Below, in pieces: positions 61,470-64,000 of a stretch of 64,000 bases of DNA. The notes beneath the pieces were generated by a model. That model saw only the letters and a list, made by a program, of their open reading frames with translations, was not told the origin of the DNA and made no database searches. Each line of letters begins with the position of its first letter. Positions within the stretch are counted from its first letter, which is position 1. The stretch comes from Euonymus europaeus (taxonomy: Eukaryota > Streptophyta > Magnoliopsida > Celastrales > Celastraceae): contig OY756961.1 of the NCBI GenBank assembly GCA_963580455.1, positions 18,333,001 to 18,397,000 on the forward strand, read 5' to 3'. The position numbers and the translations under genes were made by a program.

Positions 61470-62630
61470 CCTTATCTTTTTAAATATTGTGTTGATTAGT
61501 TGGTGAGACATTGTATTTCTAATGATGAGTTTGCTTCTGTGTTTGAGTTTTGTCATTTTGGGGCTTGTGGAGGTCACTTTGTAGCCTAAAAAATTGTTGC
61601 AAAATTTTTACAAAGTGGACTTTATTGGCCTACCATGTTTAAAGATGTTGTGTTGTGGTGTAAAACATGTGAATCTTGTCAAAAACTTGAAAAAATCACA
61701 ACTAGAAACATGATGCCCCTTTCTCCCATATTGACCCTTGAGATCTTTGATTGTTGGGGAATTGATTTTATGGGGCATTTTCATGTTTCTAATGGTTATA
61801 TGTATATCTTGGTTGATATTGATTATGTTTCCAAGTGTGTAGAAGCTATACCATGTAGAACCAATGATCATAAGATTGTGCTTAAGTTCTTGAAAGATTT
61901 GCTTGCATGTTTTGGCATGCCTAAGGCCATCATTAGTGATGGGGATACAAACTTTTGCAATAAACCTTTTCAACATTTGATGAAGAAATATGGAGTGACT
62001 CACAAGATCTCTACTCCATATCACCCCCAAAATAATGGCCAAGCTGAGTTGGCTAATAGAGAGATCAAGGTCATTCTTCAAAAAACAATCCATACTAATA
62101 GGAAGGATTGGTCTGATAAACTACTTGATGCTCTTTGGGCTTACAGAACTGCATTCAAAATCACTCTTGGCATGTCTCCTTATCGTTTGGTTTATGGTCG
62201 TGCATGTCATTTGCCTGTTGAGATTCAACATCATGTTTTATGAGCTATTAAAAAGATTAACTCTTCACTTCATGATGCCCAAGGATTGAGAAAGTTGCAG
62301 ATTTTGGAGCTAGAAGAAGCAAGAAGGGAAGCATATGACAATGCAAAACTGTCCAAGGAGAGGATGAAAGCTATATATGACAAGAAGATCTTGGACAAAT
62401 AGTTTTTCCCTGAAGAAGAGGTGCTTTTTTACAATTCCAAACTCCCTATCTTTCTAGGAAAGTTGAAGACTCAATGGAGTGGCCGCTACATTGTCAAGAA
62501 GGTTCATTCCAATGATGTTATTGATATTGCCAATCCAAAGAATGGGACCACCTTCACTATTAATGGACAGCGCCTCAAGCCATTCCTTGCTCCTTATGCA
62601 CCAAAGGATGAGACACTTCTCCTATAAGAT
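61470..62630 (+). pseudogene. Athila-like integrase, broken
   Basis: Zinc-binding HHCC: the His pair in FCHFGACGGH and Cys pair in WCKTCESCQK. Catalytic residues: Asp in GIDFMGHF, Asp in ISDGDTNF, Glu in GQAELANREIK. C-terminal part: WAYRTAFK, SPYRLVYGRACHLPVEI, then FLGKLKTQWSGRYIVKKVH and NGQRLKPFLA near 62580. TAG/TGA stops at 61588, 62241 and 62401 interrupt the frame. Confidence 0.88.
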
Positions 62631-64000
62631 GTCCAGGGAGTACTCTCAACTTCTCCTATTATTATTTGATCTTGCATATACCTAGTCACGGGGGGTGCTG
62701 GTGCCGTGACATTACTCCGTTTGTTTGTGGTACTTTGGGAGTATTGTAGTCTTAGAACCATTTACTATTTTTAGTTGCATTGAATAAATTCCTATGCACC
62801 TGTTTTGTTTGTTCCATCCATGGAGACCATGTCTTACTCTAGTTGGTGGTGGGGGTGCCCAGTTGTGTTAGATTTAGTTTTGAAAAAAATAATAAAAGAA
62901 AAAAAGTTTTTACAATTTTTTTTTTGAATTGTGTGTTGTGAAAAGTTTTGAGTTGCTGTGATTCCTTGATTGCCTATGATGAAAAATATGAACTGTGACT
63001 TGTTGTGAGAAGCATGTAAAAATCCCTTGGATTGTGCTTGACTTTTTAGTTTGTATTTTTTTTTGAAGTTTGAACTATTTCTCTTTTCCCCTGAGCACAT
63101 GACCATGAGGTTTTGAAGTGTTGGGTATTTAGAGAAGTTATACTTAGTGTTAGTCTTTTGAATCTCACAAGCACTAGAACTCACTTGATAAACTCTTGAG
63201 GCAAAATCCTAGCCCACACTTTGAGTGATGAGATGACATAAGCATTCTTTGGTCGTTTGAGCTTAATTTCTATCCTACCGTACTTAAATGTATCCCTAGT
63301 TATCCCCTTCTAGCCAAATGTTAACCTTTTTTTAAGCACCTACATATGTACCTTGCTAGAACAAAATTTTCCCCATGCATCACCCGCACAATTGGATATA
63401 TATATATATATATATGTTTTTCTGGGATGCTTGTGCATATCATCATGCATAGGGGTTGAGTGATGCGTAGATACATGAGTTATAGGTTTTTGGTGATGGT
63501 GTATTTTGTAAGGTGTTGCTTGCTTTGTAAATAAAAAAAATAAAAAAAAAGAAAAAAAAAGAAAAAAAAAGTAAAAAGGCAACAACTTAGTTCATTGAAT
63601 GGGAATATCCAAGTTTGAGATATATGTATAAAGTAAGAAGGTTGCATGCCACCAATAAAGCCAATGTGGCACATATATACAAGAAAAAGAAAAAAAATAG
63701 AAAAAGAAAAAGCAAACTGAGTGTGAAAAAGGTGAGTTGGGACTACTTTGGGGTATATGAATGCATGCCCATTGTTACATTGACATGCATATTTGAGTTG
63801 TAGTTTAAGCCTAAAATTTCCATTTTGACATACCCATAACCTCAACCTACGTTACATGCTTATAAAGTCTTATTGGATTATTGGTTGTGTGTTGGACTAC
63901 ATTAGTGAGAAAAGTTTTGAAAAGTGGCATATGACGGCTTGCACTTCATGTTTGAGATTCATTTGATGAATCACTTTTGCATTTTATAATTTGAATTGAT
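62631..64000 (+). other. 3' non-coding region of the Athila-like element
   Basis: Follows the integrase. Contains GT-rich and A-rich stretches, including an interrupted A-run at about 63530-63575 and a (TA)n run at 63397-63414. No envelope-like gene is readable, and the 3' LTR does not begin before the window ends as far as can be judged from the 5' LTR. Confidence 0.55.

Larger units (their letters stand above)
53857..64000 (+). mobile_element. Athila-like Ty3/gypsy retrotransposon, degenerate, runs off the window
   Basis: Order: 5' LTR (about 53857-55332), primer-binding site (55339-55356), gag (55591-56435), protease, reverse transcriptase, RNase H, integrase (58884-62630), then a long 3' non-coding region to the window end. 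Athila affiliation rests on the Asp-tRNA-type primer site, the FMDDFSVFG form of the reverse-transcriptase motif, and the gag type. Many stops and frameshifts make it non-autonomous. A solo LTR with an internal MITE interrupts it at 57189-58860. The 3' LTR is not in the window. Confidence 0.85.

Noticed and set aside
62834..63845. Minus-strand frames near the window end
   Set aside because: They come from A-rich/T-rich low-complexity sequence of the Athila-like 3' region.

Overview
The window is nuclear DNA of a flowering plant, probably a dicot-type genome. It is AT-rich, its genes carry GT-AG introns, the host genes belong to plant families, and most of the sequence is plant transposable elements in several nested layers. 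The species cannot be named from the sequence.

Only two ordinary host genes are well supported. At 5,001-6,360 (+) are the last four exons of a plant phospholipid scramblase-like gene; its earlier exons lie before the window, so roughly the first 5 kb is one long intron holding a solo LTR. At 8,141-18,544 (-) is a complete PWWP-domain gene (At1g51745-like, four exons). Its 6.9-kb first intron carries a decayed PIF/Harbinger transposon with both of its genes. A third candidate gene, at 43,925-44,924 (-), encodes two B3 DNA-binding domains and is surprisingly well preserved inside transposon-derived DNA.

The rest is mobile-element archaeology. 19.2-23.0 kb: a Harbinger-type MITE, relatives of it, and a 2.9-kb Mutator-like element with long terminal inverted repeats and a perfect 9-bp target duplication, inserted inside one MITE copy. 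23.2-27.4 kb: a minisatellite split by a textbook 3.34-kb Helitron. 27.4-31.4 kb: a ~757-bp tandem triplication whose middle copy is split by a solo LTR. 31.9-34.1 kb: an Ulp1-associated domain relic and a ~570-bp tandem repeat rich in GGGTTA-like motifs. 34.9-43.5 kb: a decayed DUF1985/Ulp1 (C48 protease) gene split by two neighbouring solo LTRs (Tekay-like and Ogre/Tat-like), followed with a 4-base overlap by a decayed FCP1/HAD-like gene; then the B3 gene and further tandem repeats to 46.2 kb. 47.1-53.2 kb: the 5' part of a gypsy element and an opposed plant-mobile-domain relic split by two more solo LTRs. 53.9-64.0 kb: an Athila-like Ty3/gypsy retrotransposon (5' LTR, primer-binding site, gag, protease, RT, RNase H, integrase) that runs off the window and is itself interrupted by a solo LTR carrying a MITE.

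No tRNA, rRNA or CRISPR feature was seen. The most unusual part is the 23-46 kb composite: it combines Ulp1, FCP1/HAD and B3 coding modules, several families of tandem repeats, and a dispersed TTCGAGTA-type octamer that is frequent in it and was not noticed elsewhere.
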